DNA of 64,000 nucleotides from Nonlabens antarcticus (lineage in GTDB: Bacteria; Bacteroidota; Bacteroidia; Flavobacteriales; Flavobacteriaceae). The position numbers and the translations under genes are program-made. The stretch is taken from the NCBI RefSeq assembly GCF_015356755.1, contig NZ_JADFCO010000066.1, positions 62,001 to 126,000 of the forward strand, read 5' to 3'. Positions 55,911 through 63,682 of the stretch are shown here, piece by piece (position 1 is the first letter of the stretch; the number at the start of each line of letters is the position of its first letter). The notes below the pieces were generated by a model, which searched no databases, was not told the DNA's origin, and saw only the letters and a program-made list of their open reading frames with translations.

Positions 55911-56665
55911 AGTTGAAAATTTTCATGCTATTCTTTTTGTGTTTCGCTTTCGCGAAAGCGCAATCCCTTCAAGATCTCGTTCCAGAAATAGAACAGCGCC
56001 CCAGACAGATAACGGACACGCTAGATCGGGACTATGATAACCGAAGTCTTACCGTAAACGAGCTTCCGGAGGATTTGAAGGAAGCTTATAATGGTGCTGA
56101 TTTTGATTATGAGGAGACTACAAATGAGGTGGATAATATTTTTTCTAAATTTTTTGACTGGCTTTTAGGGAAGTTGGGATCATTATTTGGAATTGATATC
56201 AGTCCATTTTGGGCCATGGTGCTCAAATGGATAATCTATGGATTGTTTGCTGCAATAGCGATCTATTTTTTAGTGCGATTATTAGCAAATGAAAAGGCTT
56301 CAGGAATACGTTCCCGAGGTAAAACTACCAGAAACCAAATTAAAGTCCTGGAAACCCACATTGAAGAAATTGACCTGAACCAGTTCATTAAAGATGCTAT
56401 TGCAAACAGTAATTATAGAAATGCTGTGCGTTACTTGTATTTGAATTCGCTCAAGAAACTAAGCGCTAGTGGTAAGATTGACTGGGACTTTCAAAAAACC
56501 AATAGTGATTACTACCGTGAACTCACCGACCAGTCGCTAAAAGAGCAATTTAAAAAAGTCTCTTATTTGTACGACTACATCTGGTATGGTGAGTTTCCTA
56601 TTGACGAGCAGGCTTTCGCGAAAGCGCAAACCGAGTTTGAGATTTTGAATAAACAGGCAGCCTAA
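55907..56665 (+). CDS. DUF4129-type membrane protein with palindrome-encoded signal cleavage site
   Basis: The 252-residue protein has a signal peptide (residues 1-18), a periplasmic stretch, one membrane helix near residues 105-128 and a cytoplasmic DUF4129 domain (DLNQFIKDAIANSNYRNAVRYLYLNSLKKLSASGKIDW...SYLYDYIWYGEF). The palindrome encodes AFAKA at residues 14-18, which makes the AKA-Q signal peptidase I site. A second copy encodes QAFAKAQ at about residues 235-241. It is in the MoxR/DUF58 operon, overlapping the DUF4350 gene by one base. Confidence 0.85.
   Translation: MKLKIFMLFFLCFAFAKAQSLQDLVPEIEQRPRQITDTLDRDYDNRSLTVNELPEDLKEAYNGADFDYEETTNEVDNIFSKFFDWLLGKLGSLFGIDISPFWAMVLKWIIYGLFAAIAIYFLVRLLANEKASGIRSRGKTTRNQIKVLETHIEEIDLNQFIKDAIANSNYRNAVRYLYLNSLKKLSASGKIDWDFQKTNSDYYRELTDQSLKEQFKKVSYLYDYIWYGEFPIDEQAFAKAQTEFEILNKQAA
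55946..55959. repeat. Dispersed palindrome copy 14 (signal peptide of DUF4129 gene)
   Basis: Exact GCTTTCGCGAAAGC; read on the plus strand as AFAKA at codons 14-18, forming the signal peptidase site. Confidence 0.9.
56612..56625. repeat. Dispersed palindrome copy 15 (C-terminus of DUF4129 gene)
   Basis: Exact GCTTTCGCGAAAGC; read on the plus strand as AFAKA near residue 236, 666 bases after copy 14 in the same gene. Confidence 0.9.
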
Positions 56666-57981
56666 TGGACAAAAGATCTAAAATCATCTTATATGCGCTG
56701 GGGGCAATTTTAATAGCATTATTTGTTTTAGAAAGCAACAGGCCTAAACCAGTGAACTGGAGTCCTAGTTACACGAGCGGAGATAAAGTACCGCTGGGTT
56801 CATATGTTCTCTATGATAATCTAGGGAAGATTTTTCAGGGATCTAATATTAAAAACATTGACAAGGTTCCTGTCGATTTTCTGATAGAAAACGATACAAT
56901 TACTGACGCTACTTACATTTTCATCAATGATTATCTGTTCTTTGACAAAACAGAAACAGATTATTTATTGAAATTTGTGGAGCGAGGTAACAAGGTCTTT
57001 ATCTCTTCCAACAATGCTGGTGGACCACTGGCGGATACCTTAAAGTTAGAAGTAAGTTCTAACAGTTTTTATGCAGGTGGCGGCGAGGATACCATTAGAA
57101 CCCGATTGATTAATAAATCTTTTGAGGACCGCAGTTATGTTTACCATCGGGCTGGAGCTTACCGGTATTTTGAAAGTTATGACACCTTAAACACAAAGGT
57201 ACTAGGAGAGGTGCTGGCCTTCAATCCAGGTTCTGGATATCTAGAATCTCTTTTTGAAGAGAAAGAAGAGATCGATGCTGTTGTGGATGAAGAGGTAGAT
57301 GAAGAAAGTTATGCCTATACAAAAGCCAGAGAATTAAAAACCAGAAAGACGCCGCAAGTGGACTATGTAGAGGTAAAACGTGGTAAAGGTGCTTTTTACT
57401 ACAACCTCAATCCAGTAGCTTATAGCAATTATTATATGCTTAATGGGAAACAGCAATATGTTGCAGAATCCCTTTCTTATTTAAATAAAGGTGACGTTTA
57501 TTTTGATGACTATGGAAAGTCGGGTAAAAAGGTCGTGACGTCATCTATGCGATTTGTTTTGTCAGATCCATCCTTGCGATGGGCTTACTATATTGCGATA
57601 GGTGGAGTGCTTTTGTATATGATATTTGTTAGTAAACGAGAACAAAGGATAGTTCCAGTAGTTAAACCTTTAGAAAATTCTACAGTGGAGTTTACAAAGA
57701 CTATTGGAAATCTGTATTTTCAAAGTGGTGATTTTACGAGCATTGTAGAGAAAAAAATCACCTTCTTTTTAGAACGATTGCGAAGCTCTTATTACCTAAA
57801 CACAGAAAAATTAGACAGCGCTTTTATAAAAAGGCTGGCCACTAAATCTGGTAAATCTCTAGATCAGACTCAGGATCTCATTAATTACATTATTAATTTA
57901 AGGGCAAAACCTTTACATAACGAAAATGAATTAAAGCGACTCAATAAACGTATTGATGCTTTCTTTAAAGAAAACAAATAG
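56665..57981 (+). CDS. DUF4350 membrane protein
   Basis: The 438-residue protein has an N-terminal membrane helix (residues 7-23), a periplasmic DUF4350-like domain (PKPVNWSPSYTSGDKVPLGSYVLYDNL, FINDYLFFDKTETDYLLKFVERGNKVFISS), a second helix near residues 306-325 and a cytoplasmic helical tail. An acidic stretch (EEKEEIDAVVDEEVDEE) sits in the periplasmic part. Members occur with MoxR/DUF58 genes; the first domain resembles a Rossmann-like GATase, suggesting ligand binding. It overlaps the DUF4129 gene by one base and abuts the MoxR gene. Confidence 0.85.
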   Translation: MDKRSKIILYALGAILIALFVLESNRPKPVNWSPSYTSGDKVPLGSYVLYDNLGKIFQGSNIKNIDKVPVDFLIENDTITDATYIFINDYLFFDKTETDYLLKFVERGNKVFISSNNAGGPLADTLKLEVSSNSFYAGGGEDTIRTRLINKSFEDRSYVYHRAGAYRYFESYDTLNTKVLGEVLAFNPGSGYLESLFEEKEEIDAVVDEEVDEESYAYTKARELKTRKTPQVDYVEVKRGKGAFYYNLNPVAYSNYYMLNGKQQYVAESLSYLNKGDVYFDDYGKSGKKVVTSSMRFVLSDPSLRWAYYIAIGGVLLYMIFVSKREQRIVPVVKPLENSTVEFTKTIGNLYFQSGDFTSIVEKKITFFLERLRSSYYLNTEKLDSAFIKRLATKSGKSLDQTQDLINYIINLRAKPLHNENELKRLNKRIDAFFKENK

Positions 57982-59115
57982 ATGGAAGAAAATAACAATA
58001 ACACACCGGAGGATCACAAAGACAATCTTCCAGAACCAGCACAGAAGCAAAATATTCACAAAGCTACAGATGCCGCTGAACCTAAAGAAAACGTTGCTGA
58101 TCAAGTAGTTTCTGATGCTGCGGCAATCTCAAATGATTCTGGTGATTTGAAATTCAATAATCGGGTAGATTTAACGGAGCTTTCCAGTGCTGTAGAACGA
58201 GTTAAAAATGAATTACGTAAAGTAATCGTGGGGCAGGAAGAAATGATGGATCTCTTGATTGTTTCCATTCTTGCCAACGGACATTCACTTATTGAAGGAG
58301 TTCCTGGTGTTGCAAAAACAGTTACTGCTAAATTATTAGCAAAAACAATGCAAGTGGGTTTCTCAAGAATCCAATTTACCCCAGATTTGATGCCTAGCGA
58401 TATTTTAGGAACGTCCGTTTTTTCAATGAAGGATAATGAATTTGACTTTAAGAAAGGACCTATATTTTCTAATATCATTCTGATTGACGAGATCAACCGC
58501 GCTCCAGCAAAAACTCAAGCGGCACTGTTTGAAGCTATGGCAGAACGTCAAGTTACTATTGATGGAAAGGAATATACAATGGACAAACCATTCTTAGTAT
58601 TTGCAACCCAGAACCCTATTGAGCAAGAAGGAACTTATAGATTGCCAGAAGCTCAACTAGACCGATTTCTTTTTAAGATTAATGTAAACTATCCTAATTT
58701 AGAGGAAGAGATTAAAATTTTAGAAGGAAACCATCACAGAAAAAATGCTGATCCAGAAAGTCTGATAGAAGGTGTAATGAGCGCTGAGCAGATCGTGAAG
58801 CATCAAGAAACCGTGCGTGGGATTGTGGTAGAAGACCATTTGATTAAGTACATCGCAGAGATCGTACTGAATACACGTAATAATGCCAATCTGTATTTAG
58901 GAGCTTCACCTAGAGCTTCTATTGCAATAATGAACGGTTCTAAAGCTTATGCTGCGATCATGGGAAGGGATTTCGTAACTCCAGACGACGTTAAGTATAT
59001 CGCTAAAGCTGTAATGAGACACCGCATCATCCTCACACCGGAACGCGAGATGGAGGGCTTTACCGCTGACCGCGCCGTCAATCAGATTTTAGAAACGATC
59101 GAGATTCCACGATAG
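57982..59115 (+). CDS. MoxR-family AAA+ ATPase
   Basis: The 377-residue protein starts with an acidic, likely disordered tail (about residues 1-55). The MoxR AAA+ core follows: Walker A GVPGVAKTV, Walker B ILIDEINRAPAKTQAALFEAMAERQVT, sensor 1 ATQNPIEQEGTYRLPEAQLDRF and a C-terminal lid with ASPRASIAIMN. MoxR ATPases act as chaperones that mature metal enzymes or VWA-domain complexes. The DUF58 gene overlaps its end by one base, the classic partner order. Confidence 0.93.
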   Translation: MEENNNNTPEDHKDNLPEPAQKQNIHKATDAAEPKENVADQVVSDAAAISNDSGDLKFNNRVDLTELSSAVERVKNELRKVIVGQEEMMDLLIVSILANGHSLIEGVPGVAKTVTAKLLAKTMQVGFSRIQFTPDLMPSDILGTSVFSMKDNEFDFKKGPIFSNIILIDEINRAPAKTQAALFEAMAERQVTIDGKEYTMDKPFLVFATQNPIEQEGTYRLPEAQLDRFLFKINVNYPNLEEEIKILEGNHHRKNADPESLIEGVMSAEQIVKHQETVRGIVVEDHLIKYIAEIVLNTRNNANLYLGASPRASIAIMNGSKAYAAIMGRDFVTPDDVKYIAKAVMRHRIILTPEREMEGFTADRAVNQILETIEIPR

Positions 59116-60449
59116 TGAAGAAAATTTATAAAGCTACCTTTTTAAGTAAACGATTTTTTCAGGTTCTGATCGTATTGGTCCTGTCATTTATCTTGGCGTT
59201 CTTTTTTGAACGTTTGCAAGGATATCTGATCATGGGATTTTTCATCTTATTAGGTTTACTATTTGTAGATTTCTTATTGCTGTATCGCTCTAAAAATGGC
59301 GTTGAAGCCAGTCGCGTTTTACCCGACAAGTTTTCCAATGGAGATGAAAATACAGTAGAGATCAAGCTGCGTAATAATTATGGTTTTAAGGCTCATTATA
59401 AAATCATCGATGAATTGCCTATTCAATTCCAGATGCGGGATTTTAAAATAGAAAAGCAGCTCTCGGCTTCAGAGGCGACAACCATGATGTACACGGCAAG
59501 ACCTGTAGAGCGTGGAGAGTTTCATTTTGGATCTTTAAACGTATTTGTGAAATCGGGAATAGGCCTGGTATGGCGTAAATATATTTTTGATCACAATGCG
59601 ATGGTTCCCAACTATCCATCTTTCCTTCAAATGAGAAAGTATGAGTTGATGGCTTTTACAAATAAGCTCAAGGATTATGGGATGAAGAAAATCCGCAGGA
59701 TCGGGCACACCATGGAATTTGAGCAGATTAAAGATTACACTCTAGGTGATGATGTGCGCAATATTAACTGGAAAGCGACTGCAAAACGCAACCAATTAAT
59801 GATCAATCAATATCAGGACGAAAAATCGCAACCGGTGTATTCGGTTATTGATAAAGGTCGGGTTATGAAAATGCCTTTTGAAGGATTGAAGTTGGTTGAT
59901 TATGCGATTAATGCCACATTAGTCATTTCGAGCATCGCTTTAAAAAAGGGCGATAAGGCAGGGATGTTTAGCTTTTCGAGTAAAGTAGATAATCAAGTGA
60001 TGGCTCAAAAAAGAGCCTCTCAAATGAACTTGATTTTAGAAACCTTGTACAACCTGGATACCGATTTTAGAGAAAGTGATTTTTCCAGACTTTATATTGA
60101 CGTAAAAAGGAAAATTACGCAGCGAAGTTTATTGTTGCTCTATACAAATTTTGAGACACTGGATGCACTTCACAGACAATTGCCCTATTTACAAGCTATT
60201 GCTAAAAATCATTTGCTGGTAGTTATCTTTTTTGAGAATACAGAATTGACTGGAATGCTGGAAGAGAAAGTGGAGGATACTCAAGATATATTCACAAAGA
60301 CGATCGCCGAAAAGTTTGCCTATGAAAAAAAGCTCATTGTAAATGAGCTTAATAAATTTGGTATTCAAACGATTTTGACAAAGCCTCAAGAGCTTACGGT
60401 AAATACGATTAATAAATATTTGGAAATTAAAGCTAGAGGATTATTATAG
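59115..60449 (+). CDS. DUF58 (VWA-like) protein
   Basis: The 444-residue protein has two N-terminal membrane helices (about residues 14-30 and 35-53), a beta-rich domain and a DUF58 signature: FEQIKDYTLGDDVRNINWKATAKRNQLMINQYQDEKSQPVY. The VWA-like part follows with YSVIDKGRVM in place of the MIDAS DxSxS, so metal binding is doubtful. It is the last gene of the operon, next to its MoxR partner, and probably the MoxR client. Confidence 0.9.
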   Translation: MKKIYKATFLSKRFFQVLIVLVLSFILAFFFERLQGYLIMGFFILLGLLFVDFLLLYRSKNGVEASRVLPDKFSNGDENTVEIKLRNNYGFKAHYKIIDELPIQFQMRDFKIEKQLSASEATTMMYTARPVERGEFHFGSLNVFVKSGIGLVWRKYIFDHNAMVPNYPSFLQMRKYELMAFTNKLKDYGMKKIRRIGHTMEFEQIKDYTLGDDVRNINWKATAKRNQLMINQYQDEKSQPVYSVIDKGRVMKMPFEGLKLVDYAINATLVISSIALKKGDKAGMFSFSSKVDNQVMAQKRASQMNLILETLYNLDTDFRESDFSRLYIDVKRKITQRSLLLLYTNFETLDALHRQLPYLQAIAKNHLLVVIFFENTELTGMLEEKVEDTQDIFTKTIAEKFAYEKKLIVNELNKFGIQTILTKPQELTVNTINKYLEIKARGLL

Positions 60450-60459
60450 CGATTTTTTA

Positions 60460-60648
60460 TTAAGCGTAGTTCAATACTTTTCTTGTATCCATAATTTCAT
60501 CATACAAAGCTTCTGCCTTTTTGTGAAACGCACGAGCTTTTTCTCGATTGTTTAAAGAGACCTCAAATGATTTGCGCATTAGTTCGGTATACTTGCGTTC
60601 AATCATGTTTAGTTGCTTTTCCTTTTCGGCAATTTGTATTTGAGTCAT
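60460..60648 (-). CDS. Small helical protein, possibly Lacal_2735 family
   Basis: The 62-residue protein is a helical hairpin (EKQLNMIERKYTELMRKSFEVSLNNREKARAFHKKAEALYDEIM). The pattern KYxxLMxxxxxxSxxNRxKxxxxxxKAEALxxEI fits a small Flavobacteriia family known under the name Lacal_2735; I cannot verify it. Function is unknown. It is convergent with the DUF58 gene, 10 bases away. Confidence 0.6.
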   Translation of the reverse strand: MTQIQIAEKEKQLNMIERKYTELMRKSFEVSLNNREKARAFHKKAEALYDEIMDTRKVLNYA

Positions 60649-60764
60649 TTTGAAGAGCTTCTGTAATTAGTAATAATACAAATTTAATGGAGCTGAGCAA
60701 AAACTATCCACAAGAACGTCTTAACAATTGTTAACGATTAATTAAAATATACGAACTATCTCCT

Positions 60765-61469
60765 TTAATCTTGTAAAGCAAAGACCCGTTTTAGTAAATC
60801 TGTAGTGCGTTGATTGACTTGGGTTCTGATTTGAGTTTCTTCTTTAGCAATCATTACAAAAATACCTTCTAAGGCTTTTTGAGTTACATAATCTCTCAAA
60901 TCTGGATTTACATCATTCAATAAAGGGATGGTATTGTATTTAGTGATAGCATCAGACCATAGCTTTGTGGCACCTACTTGTCCTAAATTTTTATCTATGA
61001 CCGGCGAGAATTTATCATATAGTTCTTTTTTAGTTTTTGATTGTAGGTAAGAAGTCGCGGCACGTTGATCACCTAATAGAATATTTTTAGCATCTGTAAA
61101 TGTGATGTTCTTAACGGCGTCTATAAATATGGGTAGCGCTTCTTTTGTCGCTTCTTCTGCAGCGCGGTTTAGAAGTTTCAACCCTTCATCTGCCACGCTG
61201 CCCAATCCTATTTTACGCAAGCCGCTGTCCACATCTTGCAATTCTTGTGGTAGTAATATTTTAACGGCCTCATTGCGATAGAAACCATCCTTAGCCATCA
61301 AGGTAGTCACTTGTTGATTGATTCCCTTATCAAGGGCTTGACGTAAACCATTTCCTATGTCGGCTTGAGATAAAGGACCACTTTGTGGCAACTGACTGGC
61401 AATAGCTTGAAGCTCTGCACAACTTTGTAATGTGACAATGGCTATGACTAGAAGGATTACTTTTTTCAT
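60765..61469 (-). CDS. DUF4197 lipoprotein
   Basis: The 234-residue protein has a lipoprotein signal (TLQSCAELQ) followed by one DUF4197 domain spanning the rest. Helical segments include GLRQALDKGINQQVTTLMAKDGFYRNEAVKILLP and DVNPDLRDYVTQKALEGIFVMIAKEE, the latter being the family signature. These proteins are in the cell envelope, and their role is not known. It stands alone, divergent from the next lipoprotein gene. Confidence 0.85.
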   Translation of the reverse strand: MKKVILLVIAIVTLQSCAELQAIASQLPQSGPLSQADIGNGLRQALDKGINQQVTTLMAKDGFYRNEAVKILLPQELQDVDSGLRKIGLGSVADEGLKLLNRAAEEATKEALPIFIDAVKNITFTDAKNILLGDQRAATSYLQSKTKKELYDKFSPVIDKNLGQVGATKLWSDAITKYNTIPLLNDVNPDLRDYVTQKALEGIFVMIAKEETQIRTQVNQRTTDLLKRVFALQD

Positions 61470-61576
61470 CAGGAAGTTTTTTCAAATATAGTTTATTTGA
61501 GGAGCCTGTTTTATAAGGCATTTATAAAACGGAATAAACCTTGATAAGAAATTACCAATTCATCCAACAACTTCAA

Positions 61577-62104
61577 ATGAGAAATTCACTCTTATTAATC
61601 GCTCTTTCTATATTTACTACATCCTGTTTTAGCCATCGAGGTCTCGATCGTAAATCAGATTATACGGTGAATTCATTTTCAAATGATAAGATCAACGGTC
61701 TATACCAAAACCTAATTCCAGGAGATGATAGAAACAGTTTGTGGCAAGATCTCTATAAAAATAAATCGCATAAGGATCTTATATTCAATGCCGAAAGAAC
61801 GCAAGTAGAACTTATTTTAATGTCAAAAAAAAGATTGAAAGCAAACCTTTACAGAAAGGGAAGACTAGAAGATTCTATAGAATTGAAAGGTAAAATAAGA
61901 AACGGATACTTTGTGATCAACAGGCGAGTGAGTACATTTCCATTACCTATTTTTTTCCTTTATGCAGAGAATAAGACCATCCTAGGAAATGATGATCTGG
62001 GCAATCTCATTCTTGTTCAAGGTCAAAATAACCAATTTCTCATCATGTTTGCATTATCTGGCGGTGATAGCGAGGTAATAAGTGCACGATACACCAGATT
62101 ATAA
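61577..62104 (+). CDS. Lipoprotein of unknown function
   Basis: From the chosen start (MRNSLLLIALSIFTTSCF) the protein has 175 residues with lipobox FTTSC. The in-frame ATG 12 codons upstream would add a polar leader that does not suit a signal peptide. The mature part is beta-rich (QVELILMSKKRLKANLYRKGRLEDSIELKGKIRNGYF) and unrecognised. It faces the thioredoxin operon across a shared hairpin at 62103-62139. Confidence 0.7.
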   Translation: MRNSLLLIALSIFTTSCFSHRGLDRKSDYTVNSFSNDKINGLYQNLIPGDDRNSLWQDLYKNKSHKDLIFNAERTQVELILMSKKRLKANLYRKGRLEDSIELKGKIRNGYFVINRRVSTFPLPIFFLYAENKTILGNDDLGNLILVQGQNNQFLIMFALSGGDSEVISARYTRL

Positions 62105-62139
62105 AAAAAAAGTTCCGATAAAATTTATATCGGGACTTT
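62103..62139 (-). terminator. Terminator between the lipoprotein gene and the thioredoxin operon
   Basis: AAAGTTCCGATA pairs with TATCGGGACTTT (one G-T) around AAATTTA; on the minus strand a nine-base T-run follows, serving the DUF6952/thioredoxin transcript. On the plus strand it begins at the lipoprotein stop codon. Confidence 0.8.
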
Positions 62140-62162
62140 CAATTCTGAACTTAGGGATATTC

Positions 62163-62411
62163 TTACTTATCTATGGATCCCATTACTTTTTGTGCAAAAG
62201 CATTTGCTGCTTCAATGCCGCTCATTCCTTGATTCACATTATTATGAACCTCTAGCGCTCCACAGATATTAGTTATCAACTCGCCTACCACGTCCATTTC
62301 CTCTTCAGATACAGATCTGTGTTCGACAAAGTATTCAAGAACTTCCAGGGTAGTTTCTAATTGCTCTGGTGTAGTTCCTTTTTGAAGGTGTCTAATTACT
62401 GGTAATTTCAT
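62163..62411 (-). CDS. Small DUF6952-like protein
   Basis: The 82-residue protein is mainly helical (TTPEQLETTLEVLEYFVEHRSVSEEEMDVVGELITNICGALEVHNNV) and ends with GIEAANAFAQKVMGSIDK. It matches a small flavobacterial family that lies after a thioredoxin and near peroxiredoxin (DUF6952, from memory). It overlaps the thioredoxin gene by 20 bases, implying coupling and a joint role in the thiol-redox system; the activity is unknown. The AFAQ-like end does not come from a palindrome. Confidence 0.7.
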   Translation of the reverse strand: MKLPVIRHLQKGTTPEQLETTLEVLEYFVEHRSVSEEEMDVVGELITNICGALEVHNNVNQGMSGIEAANAFAQKVMGSIDK

Positions 62412-62703
62412 TTACTAGGTCTTTAAGGTTTTCAAATTTGTTAGTCTGTACTTGATTGACAAAGCTTCCGCCCTTGAAAGTAGCAAATGTGGGTAGATTA
62501 TCCACGCTAGCTAGTTTTCTAGATTCAGGGAATTTCTCTGCGTCTGCAAGGATAAATATGGTGTCCTCGTTTTCTGAAGCTAGTTTTTTAAACTTAGGCT
62601 TCATCACGCGACAGTTTCCACACCAGCTCGCCATATATTGTACTACAACTGTTGGATTGTTTGCTACAATTTCCTGTAAGTTATCTTGTTCTAATGTTTG
62701 CAT
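62392..62703 (-). CDS. Thioredoxin-family protein
   Basis: The 103-residue protein has a thioredoxin fold with MASWCGNCRVMKPKFKKL (CGNC at 28-31) and the cis-proline segment DNLPTFATFKGG. CGNC instead of CGPC suggests a less reducing, special-purpose thioredoxin. It lies between the peroxiredoxin gene upstream and the DUF6952-like gene, which overlaps its end by 20 bases. It probably serves as electron donor in the same redox block. Confidence 0.9.
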   Translation of the reverse strand: MQTLEQDNLQEIVANNPTVVVQYMASWCGNCRVMKPKFKKLASENEDTIFILADAEKFPESRKLASVDNLPTFATFKGGSFVNQVQTNKFENLKDLVNEITSN

Positions 62704-62905
62704 TTTTCTAGTATTAAGTAGTCCATATTTAGTAGTTGGATCAAAGAAAATGTCTAGACATTTCTATAAGTTAAAACTACTAAATACTACTACAGATATT
62801 GATGATTTCTGAAATATTCAGTGCTAAATATGTAATACTTAGAAGGTGAAAATTAGCATTGTGCTAAGCTTTAAAACCTAATTATTACATTCTAACTACT
62901 GAAAA

Positions 62906-63541
62906 TTAGTTCTGGGATAGGTATGCTGCAGTCGCTAGACGATCTGCTTTCATCGCATCTTTTCCTTCTTCCCAGTTTGCTGGACAAACCTCTCCATTCT
63001 TTTGAACGTGCGTGTACGCATCGATCATTCTTAAGAATTCGTTTACGTTACGTCCTACTGGCATATGATTAACACCTTCATGAAACACAGTTCCTTCCTC
63101 ATCGATTAAGTAGGTCGCACGGTAAGATACCATGTCCCCTTTGAGTAAATAACCTTCTAAGTCGTCGTTATAAACTTCCTCTACATCAAGAATATCGAGC
63201 ATATTTGCAAGATTTCTATTGGAATCTGCAAGGATAGGATAGGTTACACCTTCAATCCCACCGTTATCTTTTGAAGTATTTAACCATGCAAAGTGAACCT
63301 CTGCAGTATCACAAGATGCACCGATAACGATCGTATTTCTTTTTTCAAATTCACCTAGAGCGTCTTGAAAAGCGTGTAATTCAGTTGGGCATACAAAGGT
63401 GAAATCCTTTGGATACCAGAATAAGATTACTTTTTTGTTATTATTTTTTGCTTCTTCCAGAACGTTGATTTGGAACGTGTCGCCCATTTCGTTCATTGCA
63501 TTTACATTTAAATCTGGAAATTTTTTACCTACTATGGCCAT
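62906..63541 (-). CDS. Peroxiredoxin (2-Cys, AhpC/Prx1 type)
   Basis: The 211-residue enzyme reduces peroxides. It has the peroxidatic Cys51 in DFTFVCPTELHAF and a resolving Cys near residue 186 in GEVCPANW, plus PVGRNVNEFLRMIDA. The paired CP and CPANW motifs fit typical 2-Cys peroxiredoxin. The promoter (TATCTTTG on the minus strand, 63574-63581) has a dispersed palindrome in its spacer. The thioredoxin gene is 202 bases downstream on the same strand. Confidence 0.93.
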   Translation of the reverse strand: MAIVGKKFPDLNVNAMNEMGDTFQINVLEEAKNNNKKVILFWYPKDFTFVCPTELHAFQDALGEFEKRNTIVIGASCDTAEVHFAWLNTSKDNGGIEGVTYPILADSNRNLANMLDILDVEEVYNDDLEGYLLKGDMVSYRATYLIDEEGTVFHEGVNHMPVGRNVNEFLRMIDAYTHVQKNGEVCPANWEEGKDAMKADRLATAAYLSQN

Positions 63542-63573
63542 TATAATATCTTTTTTAGATTGTTTTAGTACTG

Positions 63574-63581
63574 CAAAGATA
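63574..63581 (-). promoter_or_regulatory. Promoter -7 element of the peroxiredoxin gene
   Basis: The minus strand reads TATCTTTG, an exact TAnnTTTG match, 32 bases before the start codon. The palindrome at 63588-63601 starts 6 bases upstream and fills the -13 to -30 spacer. Confidence 0.6.
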
Positions 63582-63587
63582 GGTTCC

Positions 63588-63601
63588 GCTTTCGCGAAAG
63601 C
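63588..63601. repeat. Dispersed palindrome copy 16 (peroxiredoxin promoter)
   Basis: Exact GCTTTCGCGAAAGC, intergenic, within the promoter spacer of the peroxiredoxin gene. Confidence 0.9.
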
Positions 63602-63682
63602 GAACTCATGTCAATCTAAACACTCCATTGCATGATAGAGTAAAGTTATGGTTATTTAATAAAATAATAGCTTTTGCTTATA

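Noticed and set aside
60704-60734. Replication origin
   Set aside because: There is only one DnaA-like box with a mismatch, and no dnaA, dnaN or AT-rich unwinding cluster is nearby.
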